Origin: Blautia hansenii
Lineage (GTDB): Bacteria; Bacillota; Clostridia; Lachnospirales; Lachnospiraceae
Direction: 5' to 3'
NCBI RefSeq assembly: GCF_013304445.1
Contig: NZ_JAAITA010000009.1
Span: 1-64,000 of the forward strand
DNA length: 64,000 nt
Shown: positions 16,399 to 25,411 of the stretch, piece after piece
Numbering within the stretch: the stretch's first letter is position 1
How the letters are laid out: each line of letters opens with the position of its first letter
Notes under the pieces: generated by a model
Told to the model about the DNA's origin: nothing
The model's input: the letters and a program-made list of their open reading frames with translations, nothing else
The model's database searches: none
Made by a program: the position numbers and the translations under genes

Positions 16399-16409
16399 GA
16401 ATCCCTTTC
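16384..16409. terminator. shared coding hairpin at the ends of rpiR and lacI
   Basis: Eleven-pair perfect stem GAAAGGGATTC/GAATCCCTTTC with loop TTAG. The stop codons of both genes overlap in the loop (16395-16398). The T run after it is weak, so termination efficiency is uncertain. Confidence 0.65.
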
Positions 16410-17432
16410 TGTTGTTTCACGCCGGATTAAATAAGGAGTAATGACCTTATGAATAGGTTCCTCCAAAAGAACCGGATTTCTTTTCTTCCGTTCATCCATC
16501 TGTTCCACCAGAAGACGGACAGCTTCAAAAGCAATTTTATCAATGTGCTGTCCAACGGTGCTAATGGGAAGGACAGCTTCTGTAGAGATGGGAGAGTCGT
16601 CAAAGCCTACAAGGTAATAGTCTTTGGGCATGGTGCCATATCTCTGAATCAGAAGATTTAAAAATACATTGGCGTGGGTATCACTGGAAATAAACAGGCC
16701 CTTTTTCTGATGGGGATAGTCTCGTTCCAACTGGTCTAACACTTCGCTTAAAGTTTTCCGCATGGATTCATAGGTATTCCCCAAATCTTTATAAATAATT
16801 TTATGTTTCAGATTCTTTTCCCGGCAGATATCCTGAAAGCCTTTAATACGTCCGTAGGCCGGAATTTCCGGTGGAGTGGGTGTATTGATGTGTATGAGCA
16901 CATCACAGCCGTGCTCGGCCAGAAGGCTGGTGGCCTGCACACCGCCCATGTAATTGTCCGTATTGACACTGCACACATACTTGTCTTCCCGTTCAATGGT
17001 GACAATGGGAACGTGAAGATCAGCCAGTTCTTTTGAGGGGATGGTAAAGCTTAAGATTATCAGACCCTCGATTTTATAGGACATCAGTTCCTGAATATAC
17101 CGCCGTTCAGTGTCTGCATGTTCATTTCCGATAAATACAAGGAATTTATAGCCGAAACGTTCGTAGGTCTGCAGAATCTGATTCAGCATTTCCGAATAGT
17201 AGTGATTATGCAGATTGGGGACAATAATACCGATAAATTCGGTCTGTCCGTTGGCGAGAATCCGTGCTACTTTGTTTTCTTTATAATCTAAATCTACCAG
17301 TGCTTTTGAAATGATTTCCTGATTTTCCAAAGTAAGAGAATCCGGATTGTTGAAATACCGGGAAATGGTTGTCTTGGAAAAGTTGGTATATTTTGCAATA
17401 TCATCAAAAGTTACGTTTTTTTTCTGTTTCAT
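16395..17432 (-). CDS. LacI family transcriptional regulator of the sucrose/fructan operon
   Basis: 345 residues from ATG 17432, chosen because AGAGG lies six bases upstream; ATG 17450 is the alternative. N-terminal HTH (VTFDDIAKYTNFSKTTISRYFNNP) and a periplasmic-binding-protein-like effector domain with GFDDSPIS. It is divergent from the importer/GH32/GH13 operon. TAACCGGTTA-type operators lie at both promoters, which supports local control and autoregulation. The effector is probably sucrose, fructose or a derivative (inference). Confidence 0.9.
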   Translation of the reverse strand: MKQKKNVTFDDIAKYTNFSKTTISRYFNNPDSLTLENQEIISKALVDLDYKENKVARILANGQTEFIGIIVPNLHNHYYSEMLNQILQTYERFGYKFLVFIGNEHADTERRYIQELMSYKIEGLIILSFTIPSKELADLHVPIVTIEREDKYVCSVNTDNYMGGVQATSLLAEHGCDVLIHINTPTPPEIPAYGRIKGFQDICREKNLKHKIIYKDLGNTYESMRKTLSEVLDQLERDYPHQKKGLFISSDTHANVFLNLLIQRYGTMPKDYYLVGFDDSPISTEAVLPISTVGQHIDKIAFEAVRLLVEQMDERKKRNPVLLEEPIHKVITPYLIRRETTERDS

Positions 17433-17465
17433 AAGCGCCTCTTTACTCATTTGTCGTTGAAAAAC

Positions 17466-17494
17466 AGTATAGCAGAAGTCCGGGAGAAGAACAA
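17466..17494 (-). promoter_or_regulatory. promoter of the lacI-type gene
   Basis: Minus strand TTGTTC, 17-base spacer, TATACT. A TAACCGGTT operator lies just upstream at 17511-17519. Confidence 0.65.
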
Positions 17495-17505
17495 GGAAGA
17501 ATCGG

Positions 17506-17519
17506 TTAAGTAACCGGTT
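17506..17519. promoter_or_regulatory. upstream operator of the LacI regulator
   Basis: TTAAGTAACCGGTT contains the same AAGTAACCGGTT core as the main operator 137 bases away. Such spacing suits DNA looping by a LacI tetramer. Confidence 0.55.
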
Positions 17520-17605
17520 TTGTAAAATGTCTCCAAATAATCCTTGGGCAAATCGTACAGTTTTTACAAAGTTTTTTCAAAAAGGGGAAAAACTGCACAA
17601 AGACG

Positions 17606-17634
17606 TTGACGGAGAGAGGTTTCTATGCTAGTAT
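17606..17634 (+). promoter_or_regulatory. promoter of the sucrose/fructan operon
   Basis: TTGACG (17606-17611), 17-base spacer, TAGTAT (17629-17634). The predicted start is near 17641, directly before the operators. Confidence 0.8.
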
Positions 17635-17644
17635 GAAATTACAA

Positions 17645-17669
17645 AAGTAACCGGTTACTTTACCGGTTA
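17645..17669. promoter_or_regulatory. main operator of the LacI regulator
   Basis: GTAACCGGTTAC (17647-17658) is a perfect 12-base palindrome with the central CG typical of LacI operators. A second half-overlapping TACCGGTTA follows at 17661. Located at the predicted transcript start, it would block transcription. Confidence 0.7.
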
Positions 17670-17738
17670 TATGACGGCTGAAAAAGGCATGAAAAAGCGG
17701 GAGAATCCCGACTACATAAGATACAGGAGGAATAAATC

Positions 17739-19115
17739 ATGAAGAAAAAAGTCGTGACAAGAGTGATGGCATCAGCACTTGCCGCAGTGCTGGGGGCAGC
17801 GACACTGACAGGATGTACCTTTGGTTTTGCCAGTGACCCGGACGACCCCAACGAAACACAGAAGGAGGTGCCTATTGATACTTCTACAGACACCTTCCAG
17901 TATGATTCTTCATTGGATGGAACCAAGATTACTCTTCTGAACTCCAAAGCGGAAATTCAGACAGCGCTGGAAAAGATGGCGGCGCAGTTTGAAGAAAAGG
18001 CCGGGGTACATATTGAGGTTATGCCTGTGACAGACGGAGATTCCCCTTATACCAAGGTGGTAAGTATGTATAACTCCGGAACACCGCCTACAATGGCAAT
18101 TCTGGATACCACGGATGTCATTGCCCTGGCAGAGGAAAAAGCTCTGGATTTGTCATCTGAAAAGTGGATTTCCGAAGCGGAGGATTATGTGACAAAAGTC
18201 AATGGAAAGGTATACAGCTTTCCTCTCTGTATTGAAGGAAGAGGTATTATTTACAACAAATCAGTGATTGAGAAAACACTGGGAAGAGAATTTGACCCGG
18301 ATTCCATTACGACCTTAGATGACTTTAAAGCATTGCTGAAAGAACTGGCGGACGCAGGGATGGAACGTCCGGTTTCCATGGCGAAGGAGGACTGGTCTTT
18401 GGGCGCTCATCAGCTTCAGTATATTTATGAGACAGAGGACGGAACCTCAGCGGGAGCACAGAAGGTGATTGAAGAGATTAAGGATGGCAGCCTGGACCTT
18501 ACAAAATATAACCGTATGAGCCAGTTTTTAGATATGTTTGATGTGCTGAAGGAGTACAATGTGGCAAAAGCTGACCCTCTGGGGGCGGATTATGACGAAA
18601 TGGCCATAGATTTGGCAGATGGAAAGACTGCTTTCTGGTTCAACGGAAACTGGGCATGGCCGAATCTGGAAGAAGCGGGAGCAGAGGAAACGGACGAATA
18701 CGGATTTCTTCCATATTTCATGAATAACGACAAAAATGACTTTGTAAATTCCAAGATTCAGGCATCTCCTTCCAAGCAGGTGATGATAGACGGACAGATT
18801 GCCAGTGAGAAGGAACAGGCGGCGGCAAAAGAATTCCTGAACTGGATTGTATACAGTGAAATCGGACAGCAGATGATTGTAAAAACCAGCAGCCTGATTC
18901 CACCATTCCAGAACAATCCGTACGAGCCGGCGGATCCGTTGAGCAGAGATATTTACCAGAAGGCACATGACGGCAAAACCTTTAATTCATCTGCGATTGT
19001 GCCAAACGATCACTGGTCTGTACTGGGAGCAGCCATGCAGAAATATCTGGCGGGCAGAAGTGACAGAGAGGAATTAATCAAATCTATAGACAAATACTGG
19101 GCTGACCAGAAATAG
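17739..19115 (+). CDS. ABC transporter sugar-binding lipoprotein
   Basis: 458 residues. Signal peptide ending in lipobox LTGC with lipidated Cys26, then an extracellular solute-binding fold of family 1 (ITLLNSKAEIQTALEKMAAQFEEKAGVHIEV; NGNWAWPN; FLNWIVYSEIGQQM). It captures an oligosaccharide for the two permeases downstream. Coexpressed GH32 and amylosucrase-like enzymes point to sucrose or fructo-oligosaccharide. AGGAGG precedes the ATG. Confidence 0.9.
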   Translation: MKKKVVTRVMASALAAVLGAATLTGCTFGFASDPDDPNETQKEVPIDTSTDTFQYDSSLDGTKITLLNSKAEIQTALEKMAAQFEEKAGVHIEVMPVTDGDSPYTKVVSMYNSGTPPTMAILDTTDVIALAEEKALDLSSEKWISEAEDYVTKVNGKVYSFPLCIEGRGIIYNKSVIEKTLGREFDPDSITTLDDFKALLKELADAGMERPVSMAKEDWSLGAHQLQYIYETEDGTSAGAQKVIEEIKDGSLDLTKYNRMSQFLDMFDVLKEYNVAKADPLGADYDEMAIDLADGKTAFWFNGNWAWPNLEEAGAEETDEYGFLPYFMNNDKNDFVNSKIQASPSKQVMIDGQIASEKEQAAAKEFLNWIVYSEIGQQMIVKTSSLIPPFQNNPYEPADPLSRDIYQKAHDGKTFNSSAIVPNDHWSVLGAAMQKYLAGRSDREELIKSIDKYWADQK

Positions 19116-19138
19116 AGGATAGAAAGAAGGCGGAGCGA

Positions 19139-20011
19139 ATGAAATCAAATAATAAGAAAAAAGACTTCTGCATGTTTGCACTACCCGGCATGTTTTGCTT
19201 CTTTGCAGTAGTGATTGTACCTTTTTTATATGGTGTATATCTGACTCTGACAGACTGGAACGGTGTGTCTAAGGTAAAGAATTTCATAGGACTGGAAAAT
19301 TTTGCAGGGGTTATGAAGGACGCACAGTTCTGGAGTTCCCTGGTACTGACCTTTAAGTATGTGATTGCCGTTGTGGTTCTGGTAAATGTACTGGCTTTTG
19401 CCATTGCATATCTCTTAACCAGAGGCATTAAGGGACAGAATTTCTTCCGTGCAGGATTTTTTACCCCGAACTTAATCGGCGGTATTGTCCTGGGATATAT
19501 CTGGCAGTTTGTATTTTCCAGAGTTTTTGTAAATATCGGAGAGAGCACAGGCTGGTCTTTCTTTGAAGTTTCCTGGCTGTCTGAACCAAACAAAGCCTTT
19601 CTGGCCTTGGTGGTAGTATCGGTATGGCAGCTTTCCGGTTACATGATTCTGATTTATGTGGCAGGATTTATGGGACTGAGCGAGGATGTTATGGAAGCAG
19701 CCAGCATTGACGGGGCTTCCGGCTGGGTGAAGCTGAAAAACATTATCATGCCGCTGATGATGTCTTCCATTACCATCTGTCTGTTCCTGACCTTGTCAAG
19801 AGCATTTATGGTATACGATGTAAACCTTTCTCTGACCGCAGGTGCGCCTTACGGAACAACCGAAATGGCAGCTATGCATGTGTATGAAAAGGCGTTTACT
19901 TCCAGACAGTTCGGCGTAGGACAGGCAGAGGCATTTATCCTGTTTGTTATTGTAGCCTGCATCAGTGGCCTGCAGGTATACTTCACAAAGAAGAGGGAGG
20001 TTGAAGCATAA
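19139..20011 (+). CDS. ABC sugar permease, MalF/UgpA type
   Basis: 290 residues, six transmembrane segments. The EAA loop is present (EAASIDGASGWVKLKNIIMPLM), the docking site for the ATPase. The N-terminal PGMFCFFAVVIVPFLYGVYLTLTDWN is typical of sugar permeases. The stop overlaps the start of the partner permease (TAATGA). The ATP-binding subunit is not encoded nearby. Confidence 0.93.
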   Translation: MKSNNKKKDFCMFALPGMFCFFAVVIVPFLYGVYLTLTDWNGVSKVKNFIGLENFAGVMKDAQFWSSLVLTFKYVIAVVVLVNVLAFAIAYLLTRGIKGQNFFRAGFFTPNLIGGIVLGYIWQFVFSRVFVNIGESTGWSFFEVSWLSEPNKAFLALVVVSVWQLSGYMILIYVAGFMGLSEDVMEAASIDGASGWVKLKNIIMPLMMSSITICLFLTLSRAFMVYDVNLSLTAGAPYGTTEMAAMHVYEKAFTSRQFGVGQAEAFILFVIVACISGLQVYFTKKREVEA

Positions 20012-20871
20012 TGAATGAGACAAAGATTGGCGGAACCAAGAAAAAAATAACAAATATTCTTTCCATGGCAGTGCTGCTTATATTATTTGTGGCTTATATG
20101 TTTCCATTTGTAATGGTAGTTATCAACTCCCTGAAGCAGAAGAGAGATATTATCAAAAGCCCGTTTTCCTGGCTGTTTACCATCAAAGGTCTGTCTTTTG
20201 ACAACTTTGTAAAAGCCTTTACCCAGATGGATTTCCCACGTGCTTTCGGAAATTCCCTGATTGTAACGGTCAGTGCAACTTTACTGGTTACTTTATTTGC
20301 TTCCATGCTGGCTTACTACATTGTTCGCCATAACAATAAGATATCAAAGCTGACGTTTTCCTTAATGGTAGCGTCCATGATTATTCCTTTTCAGGCCATC
20401 ATGATTCCTCTGGTAAGTATTTACGGCGGTACTTTGAATATCTTAAACCACAGAATCACCCTGATTTTTATGCATACCGGATTTTCCATGGCTATGTCGG
20501 TCTTTATGTTCCATGGATTTATCAAGGGCAGCATGCCGGTTGCTTTGGAAGAAGCGGCTTATATTGACGGCTGTACCCGCGCGCAGACTTTCTTTAAGAT
20601 TGTATTTCCATTGCTGAAACCTATTATTTCTACGATGGCAATCCTGAACTCTCTGGCATTCTGGAACGATTTCCTTCTGCCGTCTCTGGTATTGACAGAC
20701 AAGAAGCTTTTGACACTGCCGCTGTCCACCTACAGTTTCTACGGCACTTATTCTGCAGATTACGGAACGATTATGGCAGGACTGCTGCTTTGTGTTATCC
20801 CGATTCTGATTCTGTATGTGGTACTGCAGAAACAGATTATCAGCGGTGTGGTAGCTGGAGCGGTAAAATAA
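20011..20871 (+). CDS. ABC sugar permease, MalG/UgpE type
   Basis: 286 residues, six transmembrane segments, EAA loop EEAAYIDGCTRAQTFFKIVFPLL. It is the second membrane subunit of the importer. Start codon overlaps the preceding stop by one base, ensuring coupled translation. Confidence 0.93.
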   Translation: MNETKIGGTKKKITNILSMAVLLILFVAYMFPFVMVVINSLKQKRDIIKSPFSWLFTIKGLSFDNFVKAFTQMDFPRAFGNSLIVTVSATLLVTLFASMLAYYIVRHNNKISKLTFSLMVASMIIPFQAIMIPLVSIYGGTLNILNHRITLIFMHTGFSMAMSVFMFHGFIKGSMPVALEEAAYIDGCTRAQTFFKIVFPLLKPIISTMAILNSLAFWNDFLLPSLVLTDKKLLTLPLSTYSFYGTYSADYGTIMAGLLLCVIPILILYVVLQKQIISGVVAGAVK

Positions 20872-20907
20872 GATTGGAACGGATTTAAGGAAAGGGAGTA
20901 TCTGGTT

Positions 20908-22254
20908 ATGATAAAAGACACGTTACATTTAAGAGCACCGGGAAACTGGATCAATGACCCAAATGGATTTATTTACTACAAAGGAAAATATCATTTGTTT
21001 TACCAGTATTTCCCCTATGCGCCGGAGTGGGGCACCATGCACTGGGGCCATGCAGTAAGCGAGGATTTGCTGCACTGGAATCACCTGGGTGTGGCGCTGT
21101 ATCCCACAAAGGATTATGACAGAAACGGAATTTTTTCAGGGAGCGCGCTGGAAAAGGATGGGAAAATGTACCTGTATTATTCTGCGGTAAAATATCTGGA
21201 AACGGAGGATGAGGATATTCATCACGCAAAAGGGGATGCTTTTGAGACTAGTCAGGCTATGTTGGTTTCAGAGGATGGATTTACTTTTGACAACATGGGG
21301 GCGAAGAAGCAGATAATCCCGGTTGTCAGGGATGAAAGCATTGCAGACGCCACGCATACCAGAGACCCAAAGGTATGGAAATACGGGGATATGTATTATA
21401 TGATTCTGGGAAGCACAATATCCGGGAAAAAAGGACGTGTGTTGTTTTATAAGAGCGCGGACGGTGTAAACTGGGAATATGTCAGTCAGTACAGCCATGA
21501 GAATTTTGGAACGATTCTGGAATGTCCGGATCTTTTTGAAATCCAGGGACAGTATGTTTTCCAGGGGTCTCCCATGAATATTCTGGAAGACGGTTTGGAA
21601 TATGTACATCATTCTATATGCACACTTGTGGATTTCCGGGAAGGGGAATGTGGATTGTCACTGCCAAAGGAATATCAGTTTGTGGATTACGGACTGGACT
21701 TGTATGCTCCACAGACCAATGTGGACAAAGACGGAAGACGGGTTATGGTGGCATGGCTGCGTATGCCGGAGGCGGTAAAAGAGGACAGCGAGAGAGGTAC
21801 CTGGAACGGTATGATGTGTACGCCCAGAATGATGGAGGTACAGAACGGACATATTTATTTCCGTATGCATACGGAGGCAGACAAGTATCTGTCGAAAGAA
21901 GTACAGAACAGAAAAGATGTAGATTATGACCGGCCTTTCCGGGTGCAGACAACTCTGAAAGAAGGAGATGTGCTGGATATAGGCGGATACAGGATTTATG
22001 TGGAAGAGGATTGTGTAAAGGCGGACAGAAGCAGAGTGTTTGGAAACAGGAAAAATTACCGGATGGTAAGCAGCACTCCGCAGTTAAAAGGCAGCTATGG
22101 GCTGGATATTGTTGTGGATAAAAATCTCATAGAGATTTTCGTAAATAACGGCGAATATGTCATCAGCAATGTGGTATACAATCTTCAGAGGGAACTGACA
22201 GGACCGATAGAGAAGATTTTAGCAGGGTGGGATGATGAGAATGAAAAAAAGTGA
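20908..22254 (+). CDS. GH32 beta-fructosidase / sucrose(-6-P) hydrolase
   Basis: 448 residues with no signal peptide, so it acts in the cytoplasm. GH32 catalytic residues are visible: nucleophile D17 in WINDPNG, transition-state Asp153 in RDPKVW and acid/base E205 in ECPD. It should split fructose from sucrose or short fructans. Because import is by ABC rather than PTS, the substrate is probably unphosphorylated. The gene overlaps the following GH13 gene by 23 bases. Confidence 0.93.
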   Translation: MIKDTLHLRAPGNWINDPNGFIYYKGKYHLFYQYFPYAPEWGTMHWGHAVSEDLLHWNHLGVALYPTKDYDRNGIFSGSALEKDGKMYLYYSAVKYLETEDEDIHHAKGDAFETSQAMLVSEDGFTFDNMGAKKQIIPVVRDESIADATHTRDPKVWKYGDMYYMILGSTISGKKGRVLFYKSADGVNWEYVSQYSHENFGTILECPDLFEIQGQYVFQGSPMNILEDGLEYVHHSICTLVDFREGECGLSLPKEYQFVDYGLDLYAPQTNVDKDGRRVMVAWLRMPEAVKEDSERGTWNGMMCTPRMMEVQNGHIYFRMHTEADKYLSKEVQNRKDVDYDRPFRVQTTLKEGDVLDIGGYRIYVEEDCVKADRSRVFGNRKNYRMVSSTPQLKGSYGLDIVVDKNLIEIFVNNGEYVISNVVYNLQRELTGPIEKILAGWDDENEKK

Positions 22255-24076
22255 CAGTGTTTTTCAGGAAAGAATGGCAAAGCATCAGGATGAACTGAGA
22301 TGGCTTTACATGGAATTATACGGAAATGAGGAAATGTTCGGAGAGCTGACTTCTCAAATGTATGAATATTATCAGGCGAGAAAGGCAAGTCTGAAAAACC
22401 GGGATAAAAAGAGAGAGGAAAATCCGGACTGGTTTAAGAAAAACGATATGTTGGGCATGATGCTCTATCTTGATAATTTTGCAGGAAATTTGAAGGGCGT
22501 ACAGAAAAAACTGGATTATCTGAAGTCTTGTAATGTAAACTGCATACATCTCATGCCCTTTCTGGATTCTCCGGAAGGCCGCTCGGACGGCGGTTATGCG
22601 GTGGCGGATTTCAGAAAGGTGAAACCGGAGCTTGGTACCATGGAGGATTTGGCGGCACTGACAGACAAGTGCCACCGGAAGGATATGAATGTGTGCATGG
22701 ACTTTGTCATGAATCACACTTCCGAGGACCATGAATGGGCCAAGAAGGCGAGACAGGGCGACGGAGAGTATATGAGCCGTTATTTCTTCTATGACAGCTA
22801 TGATATACCCGGGAAATACGAGGAGACGGTGCCTCAGGTATTTCCAACCACTGCTCCGGGTAATTTTACTTACCTGCCGGAACTGCAGCATTATGTACTG
22901 ACCACCTTTTATCCTTATCAGTGGGATTTGAATTACAAAAATCCCAGGGTATTTAATGAAATGATGTATAATTTTCTCTATCTTGCCAATCAGGGAATTG
23001 ATATTATCCGTATTGACGCAGTGCCTTATATCTGGAAAGAACTGGGAACTTCCTGCAGGAATCTTCCGAGAGTACATACCATTGTAAGAATGATGCGGAT
23101 GATTGGCGAAATTGTGTGCCCAAGCGTGATTCTGCTGGGCGAAGTGGTAATGGAGCCGGAAAAGGTGGTGCCTTATTTTGGAACGGTGGAGAAGCCGGAG
23201 TGTCATATGCTTTACAATGTGACGACCATGGCGACGACTTGGCACAGCCTGGCCACCCAGGATATCCGGCTGCTGAAACAACAGATGGATGTGGTGAATA
23301 CGCTGCCAAAGGAATATACATTTTTGAATTACCTGCGGTGCCATGACGATATTGGATGGGGACTGGACTTTGATACCCTGAAATGGTGGGGGATGGAAGA
23401 GGTTTCTCATAAGAGATACTTGAATGATTTCTTCACCGGAAAATATGAAGGCAGTGTCAGCCGGGGCGAGCTTTACAATGATGATCCGGTAACTCAGGAT
23501 GCCAGATTCTGCGGCACTACAGCGTCTATGTGCGGTGTGGAAAGCGCAGGCTTTGAGCAGGATGAGGAAAAAATGGAAAAGGCCGTGGGGCTTGATTTGA
23601 TGCTTCACGCTTATATGTTTACCCAGTCCGGAATTCCTATGCTCTACAGCGGGGATGAAATCGGACAGGTGAATGATTACAGCTATAAGGGCAATCCGTT
23701 GAAGCGGGAGGATTCCCGTTATCTTCACAGGGGAGCGTTTCACTGGGATCTGGCAGCAAAGAGAGGTCATGCAGATACTGTGGAAGGAAAGATTTTCATG
23801 GGACTGAACAGGCTGGAAAAACTTCGCAGACAGGAAGCTGTGTTTGATACAAAAGCCAGTGTGTATACTTATGACGTGCATGATGATTCCATTCTCTGTA
23901 TCATGAGGGAAAGGGATGGGGAGAAATTCTTCGGAATCTTTAATTTCAGCAGCCAGGACAGAACAGCATGGATGCAGGAGGACGGAGAGTACCGAAACCT
24001 GATGACAGGGGAGAAGATGGAAATGAAAGATGTGCAGGTGCCGGGACATGGATTTGTCTGGGCAAAGAGGGGATAG
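22232..24076 (+). CDS. GH13 amylosucrase-like enzyme
   Basis: 614 residues, close to the length of amylosucrases (GH13_4). Family text includes MLGMMLYLDNFAGNLKGVQKK, DSPEGRSDGGYAVADFRKV, NQGIDIIRIDAVPYIWKELG and CHDDIGW. Catalytic residues: nucleophile D262, acid/base E304 and third Asp372 next to His371. Amylosucrases polymerise glucose from sucrose or hydrolyse sucrose; related sucrose-specific hydrolases exist, so the product is uncertain. Cytoplasmic. Several start codons (22232, 22235, 22241) are possible. Confidence 0.85.
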   Translation: MMRMKKSDSVFQERMAKHQDELRWLYMELYGNEEMFGELTSQMYEYYQARKASLKNRDKKREENPDWFKKNDMLGMMLYLDNFAGNLKGVQKKLDYLKSCNVNCIHLMPFLDSPEGRSDGGYAVADFRKVKPELGTMEDLAALTDKCHRKDMNVCMDFVMNHTSEDHEWAKKARQGDGEYMSRYFFYDSYDIPGKYEETVPQVFPTTAPGNFTYLPELQHYVLTTFYPYQWDLNYKNPRVFNEMMYNFLYLANQGIDIIRIDAVPYIWKELGTSCRNLPRVHTIVRMMRMIGEIVCPSVILLGEVVMEPEKVVPYFGTVEKPECHMLYNVTTMATTWHSLATQDIRLLKQQMDVVNTLPKEYTFLNYLRCHDDIGWGLDFDTLKWWGMEEVSHKRYLNDFFTGKYEGSVSRGELYNDDPVTQDARFCGTTASMCGVESAGFEQDEEKMEKAVGLDLMLHAYMFTQSGIPMLYSGDEIGQVNDYSYKGNPLKREDSRYLHRGAFHWDLAAKRGHADTVEGKIFMGLNRLEKLRRQEAVFDTKASVYTYDVHDDSILCIMRERDGEKFFGIFNFSSQDRTAWMQEDGEYRNLMTGEKMEMKDVQVPGHGFVWAKRG

Positions 24077-24182
24077 TGTAAAAACAAATACGGTTAAGAT
24101 TGAGGCTGCCGCATTAAATAATATGGAAAATGTATAAAGATTTTCTGCTATTTGATGCGACAGTTCTTTTTTATGAGGGAAT

Positions 24183-24215
24183 GATAAAAGAAGACCCGGA
24201 TAAATACCCGAGTCT
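24183..24215 (-). terminator. terminator of the reverse rubrerythrin gene
   Basis: On the minus strand AGACTCGGGTA pairs with TATCCGGGTCT through two G:T pairs and is followed by TCTTTTAT. The rest of 24077-24252 shows nothing else. Confidence 0.75.
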
Positions 24216-24252
24216 CCAGATGTTTCTATTTCTTATTTTGTTAGCCGTCTGA

Positions 24253-24795
24253 TTAGCCGAAGTATCTCTTTAACAGACCTTCAAATGCTTTTCCGTGACG
24301 AGCTTCGTCTCTTGCCATTTCATGAACAGTATCATGGATAGCATCAAGGTTCGCAGCTTTTGCACGTTTAGCCAGGTCGAATTTACCAGCTGTAGCGCCG
24401 TTTTCTGCTTCTACACGCATTTCCAGGTTTTTCTTTGTGCTGTCTGTAACAACTTCGCCTAATAATTCAGCGAATTTAGCAGCATGTTCTGCTTCTTCAT
24501 AAGCAGCTTTTTCCCAGTATAAACCGATTTCAGGATAACCTTCTCTGTGAGCAACTCTTGCCATAGCCAGGTACATACCAACTTCAGAACATTCACCTTC
24601 AAAGTTTGCTCTTAAATCAGCTAAGATATCTTCGCTAACGCCCTGTGCAACACCTACAACGTGCTCAGCAGCCCAGCTTCTTTCTGCAGACTGTTCTACA
24701 AATTTTTCAGCGCCTACGCCGCAAACTGGACATTTTTCAGGAGCTGTTTCGCCTTCATAAACATAACCACATACGCTGCATACAAATTTTTTCAT
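24253..24795 (-). CDS. rbr: reverse rubrerythrin (peroxide reductase)
   Basis: 180 residues. Domain order is reversed relative to classical rubrerythrin: an N-terminal rubredoxin ([10 protein letters not shown]...CPVCG) followed by a ferritin-like diiron domain with [25 protein letters not shown] and EMARDEARH. Such proteins reduce H2O2 (and indirectly O2) to water using NAD(P)H-derived electrons in anaerobic clostridia. It has its own promoter, with a palindromic PerR-type box, and lies downstream of perR. Confidence 0.94.
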   Translation of the reverse strand: MKKFVCSVCGYVYEGETAPEKCPVCGVGAEKFVEQSAERSWAAEHVVGVAQGVSEDILADLRANFEGECSEVGMYLAMARVAHREGYPEIGLYWEKAAYEEAEHAAKFAELLGEVVTDSTKKNLEMRVEAENGATAGKFDLAKRAKAANLDAIHDTVHEMARDEARHGKAFEGLLKRYFG

Positions 24796-24867
24796 AATGA
24801 TAATCTCCTTTTCTTATTGAAATTTTGTTTGTTATTAAATCTGGCTTATGCCAGGTTTTTTATTAAT

Positions 24868-24917
24868 AATAGTAATGATTACTATTTTAATTTATCATAC
24901 TTGAGTAAAATTGTCAA
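24868..24917 (-). promoter_or_regulatory. rbr promoter with PerR box
   Basis: Minus strand TTGACA (24912-24917), 17-base spacer and TAAATT (24889-24894). The perfect 9-1-9 palindrome AATAGTAATGATTACTATT (24868-24886) follows directly. The -35 overlaps the perR stop codon region. Confidence 0.85.
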
Positions 24918-25321
24918 CTACTTTTTTTGAACTTTTTTGTTTCTGCACAGTGTCTGCAAATGCCATAGAAAGTAGTGGTGTGTGCAGTAATCGTTCCGTC
25001 AAAATTCCGGGCGGCCTGTTCTTTTATACAGTCTATATCAGCAAGCTCTATGTCCTGAATACAATGACAATGAGTGCAGATAAAGTGGCTGTGGGGTTTT
25101 GTATTACAGTCAAAACGGTCCGGGCCGTCGCCTGTGGAAATCTTTGCAATTTCACCGAGTTCTACCAGAAGTGAAAGATTCCGGTATACGGTACCAAGGC
25201 TGATATTTGGAAATTCGGCTTTGATTCCTGCATACACAGTGTCTGCGGTAGGGTGGTCCTGACAGCTCTGTATAAATGCTCTGATACATTCCCGCTGCCG
25301 GCTGTATTTTAAAGCAGCCAT
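24914..25321 (-). CDS. perR: PerR/Fur family peroxide regulator
   Basis: 135 residues from ATG 25321 with AAAGGAG upstream; the longer frame to 25468 runs through the promoter. Winged-helix region PTADTVYAGIKAEFPNISLGTVYRNLSLLVELGEI and structural zinc cysteines CTHC and CRHC mark a Fur-family protein. The location next to reverse rubrerythrin and the shared operators identify it as a PerR-type regulator, derepressed when peroxide oxidises its metal-bound His ligands. Confidence 0.9.
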   Translation of the reverse strand: MAALKYSRQRECIRAFIQSCQDHPTADTVYAGIKAEFPNISLGTVYRNLSLLVELGEIAKISTGDGPDRFDCNTKPHSHFICTHCHCIQDIELADIDCIKEQAARNFDGTITAHTTTFYGICRHCAETKKFKKSS

Positions 25322-25360
25322 AAAGTTCTCCTTTCTGCCAGTGAAAGCTGACTGATTAAT

Positions 25361-25411
25361 AATAGTAATTGTTACTGTAATCAATTTATCATACTTGATA
25401 AAAAAAGTCAA
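25361..25411 (-). promoter_or_regulatory. perR promoter with PerR box
   Basis: Minus strand TTGACT (25406-25411), 17-base spacer, TAAATT (25383-25388), followed by the box AATAGTAATTGTTACTGTAA (25361-25380). Layout and sequence match the rbr promoter, implying autoregulation. I see nothing else in 25412-25626. Confidence 0.82.

Noticed and set aside
22316-24049. 577-codon open frame antisense to the GH13 gene
   Set aside because: It mirrors a well-supported catalytic gene and its translation has no recognisable motifs; it follows from codon usage of the sense strand.
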